The position numbers were made by a program, and so were the translations under genes. From Microbacteriaceae bacterium (GTDB lineage: Bacteria; Actinomycetota; Actinomycetes; Actinomycetales; Microbacteriaceae), in the NCBI GenBank assembly GCA_024642605.1, contig JAHEAT010000039.1, positions 1-6,736 on the forward strand: 6,736 nt of DNA, in the 5' to 3' direction. Shown here piece by piece: positions 1 to 5,540 of the stretch. The notes under the pieces were generated by a model that was not told the origin of the DNA, did not search any database, and was given only the letters and a program-made list of their open reading frames with translations. Each line of letters starts with the position of its first letter. Position 1 is the first letter of the stretch.

Positions 1-2067
1 CACTCCAACGTTGAACTTGAACGATTCAATCAGCGGGCTGAAGTCTCTCAAGAACGAATGGGTTGCTTTGCGAAGCTCAGGGTTTCCGTTTGCGAAATCG
101 ACGCCAATCTCTGATGTAACGTCGTTGGCAGTTCTCCAGGCGCGAGCCAAAAACTTTGCAGAACCGCTCGGTGACACATCGGCCCAGTCAATGTCGTCTT
201 CCGGAGGGCCAGCGAAGGCCATAGTTAAGCGAACCGCGTCTACGCCGTGTTCGTCTAGCTGGTCGCCCAGTGCCACAAGGTTTCCGCGCGACTTAGACAT
301 CGCGCTACCGTTCATGAGCACCATGCCCTGGTTCAAGAGTCTGGTGAATGGCTCGTCGAAATCGACCATTCCCATGTCGTGCAAAACCTTGGTGAAGAAG
401 CGCGCGTAGAGCAGGTGCAAAATCGCGTGCGTGACGCCACCCACGTACTGGTCGACCGGAGCCCACTGCTTTGCCGCATCCTGAGGAAAAGGAACCTCGG
501 TGCTTTGAGGTGAGAGATAGCGCAAGAAATACCAAGATGAGTCGACAAAGGTATCCATGGTGTCGCTGTCACGTTTGGCGGGTTTGGCACAGTTAGGGCA
601 CGGCACGTTTAGCCAGGCTTCCGCTCCGCCGAGAGGGCTGGTTCCCTTTGGCTTTAGATCGAGGCCCTCGGCGCTTGGCAATTCAACCGGCAGTTGTTCG
701 GCAGGTACGGGTACTTCGCCGCAATCATCGCAGTGGATGATCGGAATGGGAGTTCCCCAGTAACGCTGGCGAGAAATCAGCCAGTCGCGGAGCCTAAAGT
801 TCTTGGTTGCCTTACCTGCGCTCTTCTCGTGAAGAAGGTCGATTGCCGCGGCAATTGCCTGCTTCTTAAACAGCCCGTCAAGAGAGCCTGAGTTGATGTG
901 CGGGCCGTCGCCGGCAATATCTTCTTCGTTATCGACTACGACGCGAACCGGAAGGTCGAACTTGGCAGCAAATTCGGCATCGCGCTGGTCGTGAGCCGGA
1001 ACAGCCATGATGGCTCCGGTTCCGTAATCGGCCAAAACGTAGTCGGATGCCCAGATTGGCAATTTCTCGCTGCTGAGCGGGTTGATAGCGTACCGTCCCA
1101 AAAAAACACCGGTTTTTTCGCGGTCGGTTGCCAAGCGTTCGATGTCGTTCGACTGCTTCACCAATTCGAGGTAAGCGGCGAATGCTTCGCGGGTCGACTC
1201 GTCTGCGCTTTCAACAAGCTCTGCCGCGAGAGCACTGTCGGCAGCCACCACCATGAAGGTAGCTCCGTAGAGAGTGTCTGGGCGGGTGGTGAAAACGGTA
1301 ATCGGTTCGTCTCGCCCTTCAACATCAAACGAAACTTCGGCGCCGATCGAACGGCCAATCCAGTTGCGCTGCATCGAGAGAACCTTGCTTGGCCAGTTAC
1401 CCTCGAGGGTGTCTAGATCATCAAGTAGTCGGTCGGCGTATTCGGTGACTTTGAAGTACCACTGGGTTAGTGTCTTTTTGGTTGCAACGCTGTCGCAACG
1501 CTCGCACAAGCCCTGAACCACCTGTTCATTGGCCAGCACGGTTTGACACGACGGGCACCAGTTGACCGGTGAGTTTTTGCGATAGGCAAGGCCACGCTTG
1601 TAGAACTCGAGAAACAACCACTGGTTCCAGCGATAGTAAATCGAATCTGAAGTAATCAGAATTCTGTCCCAGTCGAATGAACACGCGTATCGGCGCATTG
1701 TGCGCTTGTGAATCGCAATGTTGTCGTAGGTCCAGCCCTTTGGGTCTAGGCCACGTTTGATAGCTGCGTTTTCGGCTGGCAATCCGAAAGAGTCCCAGCC
1801 AATCGGGTGCATAACGTTGTAGCCCTTTTGAACCCAGTAGCGAGCGATAACGTCTCCGAGTGCATAGGCCTCTGCGTGTCCCATGTGCAAATCGCCAGAG
1901 GGGTAAGGAAACATGTCGAGAACATATTTTTTAGGGCGAGGGTCGTCGAGCTTACCGCTGTTGAACGGTTTCAGGTCATCCCAGACGGGTAGCCACTTGT
2001 CTTGAATGCCGAAAATGTCGTATTCGTTCTCAGACACGTTTTGCTCTTGCATTTGCTCGCTTTTCAT
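1..2067 (-). CDS. leuS: Leucyl-tRNA synthetase (LeuS), 3' end cut by the window edge
   Basis: Class I aminoacyl-tRNA synthetase that charges tRNA-Leu with leucine in the cytoplasm. The frame is open from ATG 2067-2065 to base 1 (689 codons, no stop seen), so the C-terminal part of the anticodon-binding and tail region is missing from the window. Visible landmarks: HMGH signature at residues 61-64; a cysteine quartet C171/C174 and C188/C191; the CP1 editing domain with TTRPDT at 260-265 and AHDQRD at 358-363; a second quartet C446/C449 and C490/C493, typical of the Thermus/actinobacterial form; and the KMSKS loop present as AMSKS at 589-593. An in-frame TAA (2073-2071) two codons upstream limits the start to this ATG or a later one; ATG at residue 6 is the alternative. 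No clear Shine-Dalgarno precedes either. The gene lies 58 bp downstream of pabB on the same strand. Identity is very secure. Confidence 0.97.
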   Translation of the reverse strand, partial: MKSEQMQEQNVSENEYDIFGIQDKWLPVWDDLKPFNSGKLDDPRPKKYVLDMFPYPSGDLHMGHAEAYALGDVIARYWVQKGYNVMHPIGWDSFGLPAENAAIKRGLDPKGWTYDNIAIHKRTMRRYACSFDWDRILITSDSIYYRWNQWLFLEFYKRGLAYRKNSPVNWCPSCQTVLANEQVVQGLCERCDSVATKKTLTQWYFKVTEYADRLLDDLDTLEGNWPSKVLSMQRNWIGRSIGAEVSFDVEGRDEPITVFTTRPDTLYGATFMVVAADSALAAELVESADESTREAFAAYLELVKQSNDIERLATDREKTGVFLGRYAINPLSSEKLPIWASDYVLADYGTGAIMAVPAHDQRDAEFAAKFDLPVRVVVDNEEDIAGDGPHINSGSLDGLFKKQAIAAAIDLLHEKSAGKATKNFRLRDWLISRQRYWGTPIPIIHCDDCGEVPVPAEQLPVELPSAEGLDLKPKGTSPLGGAEAWLNVPCPNCAKPAKRDSDTMDTFVDSSWYFLRYLSPQSTEVPFPQDAAKQWAPVDQYVGGVTHAILHLLYARFFTKVLHDMGMVDFDEPFTRLLNQGMVLMNGSAMSKSRGNLVALGDQLDEHGVDAVRLTMAFAGPPEDDIDWADVSPSGSAKFLARAWRTANDVTSEIGVDFANGNPELRKATHSFLRDFSPLIESFKFNVGV

Positions 2068-2125
2068 GGATTACAGCCGAATTCGCTGCGGTTACTAGGT
2101 TACCAAGCGAACAGGTCGCAAGCAC
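2068..2125 (-). other. pabB-leuS intergenic spacer
   Basis: Short spacer between the pabB stop and the leuS start, both read on the minus strand. It has only weak structure: a small GCGA/TCGC inverted repeat near 2106-2115 and an imperfect 8-bp tandem repeat (GGTTACTA at 2090-2097, GGTTACCA at 2098-2105). There is no strong hairpin with a T-tract, so read-through from pabB into leuS is plausible. It is too short for a complete T-box leader. Confidence 0.4.
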
Positions 2126-3427
2126 CTAAGCCCAGGGGGCGTCGGCTCCGAGCGCTCTCAATAGCGCCTTGGCTTTTAGCTTCGTTTCGTCGAGCTCGGC
2201 AGCGGGATCACTATCGATCGTGATGCCTCCGCCAACGCCGATTCTTGCTTTACCCGCTTCAAAAACGATGGTTCGAATCGTCATGCCGAGTTCGGCAACA
2301 CCGTCGGCACCGATGTATCCGATAGCGCCCGAGTAGATGCCGCGATTACCCTGCTCTAAATCGGCAATGATCTCCATGGCTCTGATTTTTGGTGCTCCGG
2401 TCATCGAGCCGCCCGGAAAAGCACTCTCGATGGCGTTTAGTACTCCTGCCCCTTCTCTAAGTGCACCCACAACCGTGCTTACTAGTTGATGCACGGTGGC
2501 GTAGGTTTCTACTTCAAAAAGCGAAGTCACCTCAACGCTGCCGGTTTTGCATACTTGACCAAAGTCGTTGCGCATGAGATCGACGATCATGAGGTTCTCG
2601 GCGCGCTCTTTCTGATTGCCTTGAAGCTCGAGAGCAATCTGGTCATCTTCTTCAGGTGTTGCTCCGCGACGCCGGGTGCCTTTTATCGGTTTGCTTGAAA
2701 TCATTCCGTTTGAGTAGGTCTCGAGAAACTGCTCGGGTGATGCACAAACCACCGAGGCTTTTCCGAGACGCATAAAACACGAGTATGGAGCCGGATTTTG
2801 CTCGCGAAGGCGAAGAAAGGTGAGCAGCGGATCGACGGAGGTTTCGATGGTGATTTCGTTAGTCAGGCACAGTTGGTAGACATCTCCACTGCGAATGAAA
2901 TCTTGGGCAAGCTCAATTTTGGCTAGGTAGTTGCTCGGTTGGTGTCTAAGTTGCGCGGCCCAAACCTCGCCGCCAGAGTGCCTGATTCGATACTGAGCCT
3001 GCTCGCCGCCAACCAATGCGAGTCTTAGCAACGCGGCATGAGACCACTGTTGAAAATCATGGATGCTGGCAAAAGCGCCCACGAAGTAGATTGCCTTGGC
3101 GTCGTGGTCGAAAACGAGTGCTCGATCGACGAGCATCAACTTGTCGCTGGTTGATTCGTAACCGAAAACGCCAACTAATCCCGGTCGAAATCGAAACCTG
3201 GTTAGCAAGGAGTCGTCTGATGGCTCGGTGGCTAGCGCGGTTAGCTCACGCAGCAGAGCATCTCGAGAAGCCCCGACGAGTCCGGATGCTCCACCGATTA
3301 CCGAGAATCTTTCGGTTGGGTGATTTTCACGGTCAATCCAAAATGCGTATTCGTCTTCGCCGTGAAGAGTGATGAAGACATCTGATGGGTGCACCCAACC
3401 ATCGAGGGATTGCGTGTAGAGCTGCAT
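2126..3427 (-). CDS. pabB: Aminodeoxychorismate synthase component I (PabB)
   Basis: Chorismate-binding enzyme of 433 residues. With ammonia from a PabA glutamine amidotransferase, it converts chorismate to 4-amino-4-deoxychorismate, the precursor of p-aminobenzoate and folate. The first ~150 residues form the divergent N-terminal half. The chorismate-binding domain follows: GDVYQ 181-185, SPEQFLE 230-236, PIKGT 247-251, DLMRND 283-288, GSMTGAPK 340-347 and GGGITIDSDP 399-408. The lysine in PIKGT (K249) is the PabB-type residue; anthranilate synthase TrpE has alanine there, which favours PabB over TrpE. No glutaminase domain is fused and no pabA is in the window, so ammonia must come from an amidotransferase elsewhere. 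The start ATG has no obvious Shine-Dalgarno; an AT-rich stretch about 45 bp upstream could hold its -10 box. Divergent from the PabC-like gene, upstream of leuS. Confidence 0.93.
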   Translation of the reverse strand: MQLYTQSLDGWVHPSDVFITLHGEDEYAFWIDRENHPTERFSVIGGASGLVGASRDALLRELTALATEPSDDSLLTRFRFRPGLVGVFGYESTSDKLMLVDRALVFDHDAKAIYFVGAFASIHDFQQWSHAALLRLALVGGEQAQYRIRHSGGEVWAAQLRHQPSNYLAKIELAQDFIRSGDVYQLCLTNEITIETSVDPLLTFLRLREQNPAPYSCFMRLGKASVVCASPEQFLETYSNGMISSKPIKGTRRRGATPEEDDQIALELQGNQKERAENLMIVDLMRNDFGQVCKTGSVEVTSLFEVETYATVHQLVSTVVGALREGAGVLNAIESAFPGGSMTGAPKIRAMEIIADLEQGNRGIYSGAIGYIGADGVAELGMTIRTIVFEAGKARIGVGGGITIDSDPAAELDETKLKAKALLRALGADAPWA

Positions 3428-3513
3428 TCGCTACCGATCGAAGTTGAGTGAAAATGCTGGGTCGAAACTACTTATAGATTAGACGGCAAGCAAAGATTCG
3501 ATTGGGGTTAAAC
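3428..3513. promoter_or_regulatory. Divergent intergenic region with possible -10 elements
   Basis: This 86-bp spacer separates the divergent pabB and pabC-like genes, so promoters for both should lie in or near it. The only clearly AT-rich core is at 3471-3480. It reads TATAGA on the plus strand (3473-3478) and TATAAG on the minus strand (3476-3471), giving a possible -10 element in each direction. No -35 hexamer sits at good spacing on either strand, and no LexA-type palindrome was seen. The promoter call is inference from position and base composition. Confidence 0.35.
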
Positions 3514-4305
3514 GTGCAACCAGACGCGGTGTTCTACTGTTTTCGCAGTGGCACGCTGGTAGCGCTCGAGGCCGATGAAAGCGAAGTGAAGCTGGCCGCT
3601 GCCGACTCTTGGCTTGTTGATGAAGGCCGGGTTAGATCTTTACAGAGCCACTTTGATCGCTTCACCTCTGCAGTGCAACATGTCTCGCCAGAACACCTGA
3701 AGTATCTTCCTGACTTCTTCGCTGCAGTTACAGAGAAGTTGCCGCGCACGGGCCGTTGGTTTCCGCGGGTCGAAATTCACTGCGATGAGAGCCTGACCGA
3801 TCATTTGCATCTGCGCCTTCGTGAAGCTCCAGAGCAGCTGACCTTTGCCCGGCTTTGGACTCTCGACGAGGTTGACCCGAGATCGAACCCGCTAATTAAG
3901 GGCCCCGATCTGAGCCTTGGGCAACAGCTGAGGAGGCGAGCGAATCTGCATGGCGCAGACGAAGCGGTGCTGCTTAACACTGAAGGCATTGTTCTTGAAG
4001 GTGCGCTATCGAGCATCGTATGGTGGCGCGGCGACGTGTTGTGCGCGCCAGGCGACGATGTTGCTTGGTTGCCATCGGTTACTCGTGATCAAGTTTTAGC
4101 CATTGCCGAACAGTCGGGCTACGAAACCCGTTTCGAGTACGTGCGACCACAGGAGCTAGCCGGGCTTGAGATTTGGATTCTGAGTTCGCTGCACGGCATC
4201 CGTGTGGTTACCGAGTGGAACGACTTACCGTTTGCGCCGGCAAAGGCAGCCCACGTAGATGCCTTTAACCGCCGCCTACGTTTGCTTTCGACTTCGCTCG
4301 ACTAG
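3514..4305 (+). CDS. Class IV aminotransferase-fold enzyme, probable aminodeoxychorismate lyase (PabC-like)
   Basis: PLP-dependent fold-type IV protein of 263 residues, likely releasing pyruvate from aminodeoxychorismate to give p-aminobenzoate. Visible family features: candidate PLP lysine K129 in LIKGPDL; the GADEAVLLN segment (147-155) followed by GIVLEG with E162; SSI at 166-168; and a C-terminal SSLHGIRVV segment matching the cofactor phosphate-binding loop. The usual N-terminal rGDGvFET motif is absent, replaced by ADSWLVDEGRVRSL. I recall this pattern from a group of actinobacterial class IV proteins, so substrate assignment from sequence alone is weak. The lyase call rests on divergent pairing with pabB. 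GTG 3514 is preferred because GGGG (3504-3507) sits 6 nt upstream as a weak Shine-Dalgarno; TTG 3502 would add four residues but overlaps that site. Branched-chain or D-amino-acid aminotransferase activity is the alternative. Confidence 0.72.
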   Translation: MQPDAVFYCFRSGTLVALEADESEVKLAAADSWLVDEGRVRSLQSHFDRFTSAVQHVSPEHLKYLPDFFAAVTEKLPRTGRWFPRVEIHCDESLTDHLHLRLREAPEQLTFARLWTLDEVDPRSNPLIKGPDLSLGQQLRRRANLHGADEAVLLNTEGIVLEGALSSIVWWRGDVLCAPGDDVAWLPSVTRDQVLAIAEQSGYETRFEYVRPQELAGLEIWILSSLHGIRVVTEWNDLPFAPAKAAHVDAFNRRLRLLSTSLD

Positions 4306-4402
4306 GCAGATAACTTGAGCATGTCGCGATTCGCTTCGCTAGGTGAAATGATGGTTTCATGATCGATTCATGCGCCTTGTTCTGTGCGAAATCGGCCGGC
4401 TA
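4306..4402 (+). other. Spacer between pabC-like gene and SRAP gene
   Basis: This 97-bp gap has no convincing terminator after the pabC-like gene. It holds two small inverted repeats: TGAAA/TTTCA (4344-4348 and 4355-4359, 6-nt loop) and CATGA/TCATG (4358-4362 and 4368-4372, 5-nt loop). They overlap each other and lie 31-59 bp before the SRAP start, where a regulator could bind. They do not match the LexA box found at 5181-5200. No good -35/-10 pair or Shine-Dalgarno was recognised, so the SRAP gene's promoter is unresolved. Confidence 0.35.
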
Positions 4403-5137
4403 ATGTGCGGTCGATTTGTTGTTGCCCGCACCATCGGTGAACTGGTAACTATCTTTGAAGTCGATGAAGTTGTGGGTGAAATGCCTGGAATTTCTTACAA
4501 CGTCGCACCTACCCAGCAGATTGCCATTCTTGTCGACCGATCCTTTGAAAAAGACGAGGCCGGCGCACCGGTTGGTGAGTTGAGTAGAGAATTTCACTCG
4601 GCTCGATGGGGCTTGGTGCCACGCTGGGCTAAAGGCGCAAACGAAGGTGCCCCGCTTATCAATGGGCGCATCGAAACCATTCTCGAAAAACCTAGTTTTA
4701 AAGAATCGGTGATTCGCCGACGTTGCGTAATTCCGGCATCGGGTTATTACGAGTGGCACGTTGCGGCAGACGGCACCAAGCAGCCTTATTACATTCATGC
4801 CGGAGACGATGGGGTGTTCGCCCTGGCGGGCCTCTACGAATGGTGGCTAGACCCAGCTAAAGACCAGAGCGACGCGAGTCGCTGGTTGCTATCGGCTACC
4901 ACCCTCACCAAAGATTCGGCACCGGAGTTGGCTCACATTCACGACCGAAACCCTCTGCTGCTTACCCCAGATACCTTTGAAGCCTGGATCGACCCGCACA
5001 TCGAAGGCGATCACGACCTCTTAGCCGCCATTTCAGAAGGCTCGGATGTGGTGGCTGCCGAAGCGCTTTTTCAAAAGGTCGGAGCCGAAGTCGGCAAGGT
5101 TAGCAACAACAGCGCTGATTTAATTCGCTCAATCTAG
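4403..5137 (+). CDS. SRAP-domain protein (YedK/HMCES family abasic-site DNA-protein crosslinker)
   Basis: A 244-residue protein of the SOS response-associated peptidase (SRAP) family. Members such as E. coli YedK and human HMCES use the amine and thiol of Cys2 to form a stable thiazolidine crosslink with abasic sites in single-stranded DNA, shielding stalled forks. The start is set at ATG 4403 because the protein must begin MCGRF to expose Cys2; an in-frame ATG at 4370 would add 11 residues and bury it. Other expected residues: YNVAPTQ 32-38 with N33, RWGLVPRWA 68-76, N87 in NGRIET (family form NARxET), E117 in GYYEW, and H180 in IHDRNP (family form IHDRMP). The length is normal. It lies upstream of an SOS-type polymerase unit on the same strand but is separated from it by a terminator-like hairpin. 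No Shine-Dalgarno is clear. Confidence 0.95.
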   Translation: MCGRFVVARTIGELVTIFEVDEVVGEMPGISYNVAPTQQIAILVDRSFEKDEAGAPVGELSREFHSARWGLVPRWAKGANEGAPLINGRIETILEKPSFKESVIRRRCVIPASGYYEWHVAADGTKQPYYIHAGDDGVFALAGLYEWWLDPAKDQSDASRWLLSATTLTKDSAPELAHIHDRNPLLLTPDTFEAWIDPHIEGDHDLLAAISEGSDVVAAEALFQKVGAEVGKVSNNSADLIRSI

Positions 5138-5166
5138 CCCCTCAATTTGATATGTCTGAGGGGTTT
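5138..5166 (+). terminator. Terminator-like hairpin after the SRAP gene
   Basis: Seven-base-pair perfect stem, CCCCTCA (5138-5144) with TGAGGGG (5157-5163), 12-nt loop, then only three T residues. It begins directly after the SRAP stop codon. The stem is GC-rich but the T-tract is short, so termination is probably partial. The position supports a transcription boundary between the SRAP gene and the SOS-box operon. Confidence 0.6.
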
Positions 5167-5174
5167 CATACACT
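5147..5174 (+). promoter_or_regulatory. Candidate sigma70-type promoter of the DUF6504-dnaE2 operon
   Basis: TTGATA (5147-5152) and TACACT (5169-5174) are separated by 16 bp, a good match to a housekeeping -35/-10 pair. The predicted transcription start falls around 5180-5183, at the left edge of the LexA box, so bound LexA would cover the start site. The -35 hexamer lies in the loop of the upstream hairpin. This is consensus matching only; no transcript evidence is available. Confidence 0.5.
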
Positions 5175-5180
5175 CTAGTT

Positions 5181-5200
5181 ATTCGAACAAATTTTCGAAT
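5181..5200 (+). promoter_or_regulatory. LexA operator (SOS box)
   Basis: The core TCGAAC-AAAT-TTTCGA (5183-5198) matches the Gram-positive/actinobacterial LexA consensus TCGAAC-N4-GTTCGA at 11 of 12 specified bases; the one difference is T for G at 5193. The wider site has perfect 7-base arms, ATTCGAA (5181-5187) and TTCGAAT (5194-5200), around 6 bp. It sits 19 bp before the DUF6504 start codon, just downstream of a candidate -10 box. This is the expected place for repression of a damage-inducible dnaE2 operon. The lexA gene itself is not in the window. Confidence 0.85.
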
Positions 5201-5204
5201 AGAT

Positions 5205-5209
5205 AGAGG
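5205..5209 (+). promoter_or_regulatory. Ribosome binding site of the DUF6504 gene
   Basis: AGAGG lies 9 nt before ATG 5219, a reasonable Shine-Dalgarno that supports this start. It falls shortly after the LexA box, so the operator is in the 5' leader or at the transcription start. Confidence 0.6.
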
Positions 5210-5218
5210 TTCTTCAAA

Positions 5219-5512
5219 ATGGTCAGGGTAGACGAAAACGTCACCGTCGCAGTAAATGTCGAGGGGCAACCCATCGGCTTCGCATGGAGAAACGCGAACT
5301 ACTTGGTGCTAGACAAACCGGTGCGTTGGTTTGCTAGGCGCGAATGGTGGGTTGATGCCGCTCGGGTGCAGCGTGGCATTGGCGCAGGTGTCTTAGAGGT
5401 CGAAATGTGGCGCTTTATGGCAGCAAATCACGAAACAAAACCAAAGCACCAATACGAGCTGGTGCACTTCACCCTAGAAAACGTTTGGCGCCTCGTGCGC
5501 GTCTTCGACTAA
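5219..5512 (+). CDS. DUF6504 family small protein, linked to the DnaE2 mutasome
   Basis: A 97-residue soluble protein with no signal peptide or membrane segment. I recognise the spacing of aromatic residues typical of DUF6504: W23 followed by YLV (28-30), R36-W37, paired W43-W44, W64-R65, YELVHF (79-84), and a C-terminal W90-R91-L92 leading to RVFD. No catalytic motif is visible and the molecular function is unknown. From recollection, family members in actinobacteria are often encoded between imuB and dnaE2, suggesting an accessory part in translesion synthesis. Here the gene directly follows a LexA box and precedes the polymerase gene by 28 bp, so it is the first gene of an apparent SOS operon. 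No imuB precedes it; the SRAP gene does. The family call rests on pattern recognition, not a profile search. Confidence 0.78.
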   Translation: MVRVDENVTVAVNVEGQPIGFAWRNANYLVLDKPVRWFARREWWVDAARVQRGIGAGVLEVEMWRFMAANHETKPKHQYELVHFTLENVWRLVRVFD

Positions 5513-5529
5513 ACCTTTCGAAAACCAAC

Positions 5530-5535
5530 GAGGTG
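5530..5535 (+). promoter_or_regulatory. Ribosome binding site of the dnaE2-type gene
   Basis: GAGGTG ends 5 nt before ATG 5541, in the 28-bp gap after the DUF6504 stop. It fixes the polymerase start and supports translation from the same transcript as DUF6504. Confidence 0.65.
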
Positions 5536-5540
5536 GGCCG

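Noticed and set aside
305..590. Open frames overlapping leuS, including minus-strand frames at 305-590 and plus-strand frames such as 898-1416.
   Set aside because: They overlap a strongly conserved leuS frame, have compositionally odd translations and no recognisable motifs.
1100..1118. A7-CACCGG-T6 inverted repeat resembling a bidirectional terminator or slippage site.
   Set aside because: It lies in the conserved leuS frame, which stays open across it; it is explained by Lys and Phe codons, and the AT stem makes a poor terminator.
2090..2105. Imperfect 8-bp tandem repeat GGTTACTA/GGTTACCA upstream of leuS, considered as an operator.
   Set aside because: Only two imperfect copies, no known matching operator and no promoter placement to support it.
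3016..3372. A 118-residue plus-strand open frame antisense to pabB.
   Set aside because: It is an arginine-rich shadow of the pabB coding frame with no motif or ribosome binding site, while the pabB frame carries all the family motifs.
4344..4372. Overlapping small inverted repeats before the SRAP gene, considered as a second SOS box.
   Set aside because: They lack the TCGAAC/GTTCGA half-sites; noted only as unexplained structure in the spacer.
4370..4402. An upstream in-frame ATG giving the SRAP protein an 11-residue N-terminal extension.
   Set aside because: The SRAP catalytic cysteine must be residue 2 after the initiator Met; MCGRF beginning at 4403 satisfies this and the extension would block it.
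5516..5521. TTCGAA just upstream of the polymerase start, resembling part of a LexA box.
   Set aside because: It is a lone 6-bp palindrome with no second arm at the right spacing, and the genuine box lies upstream of the whole operon.
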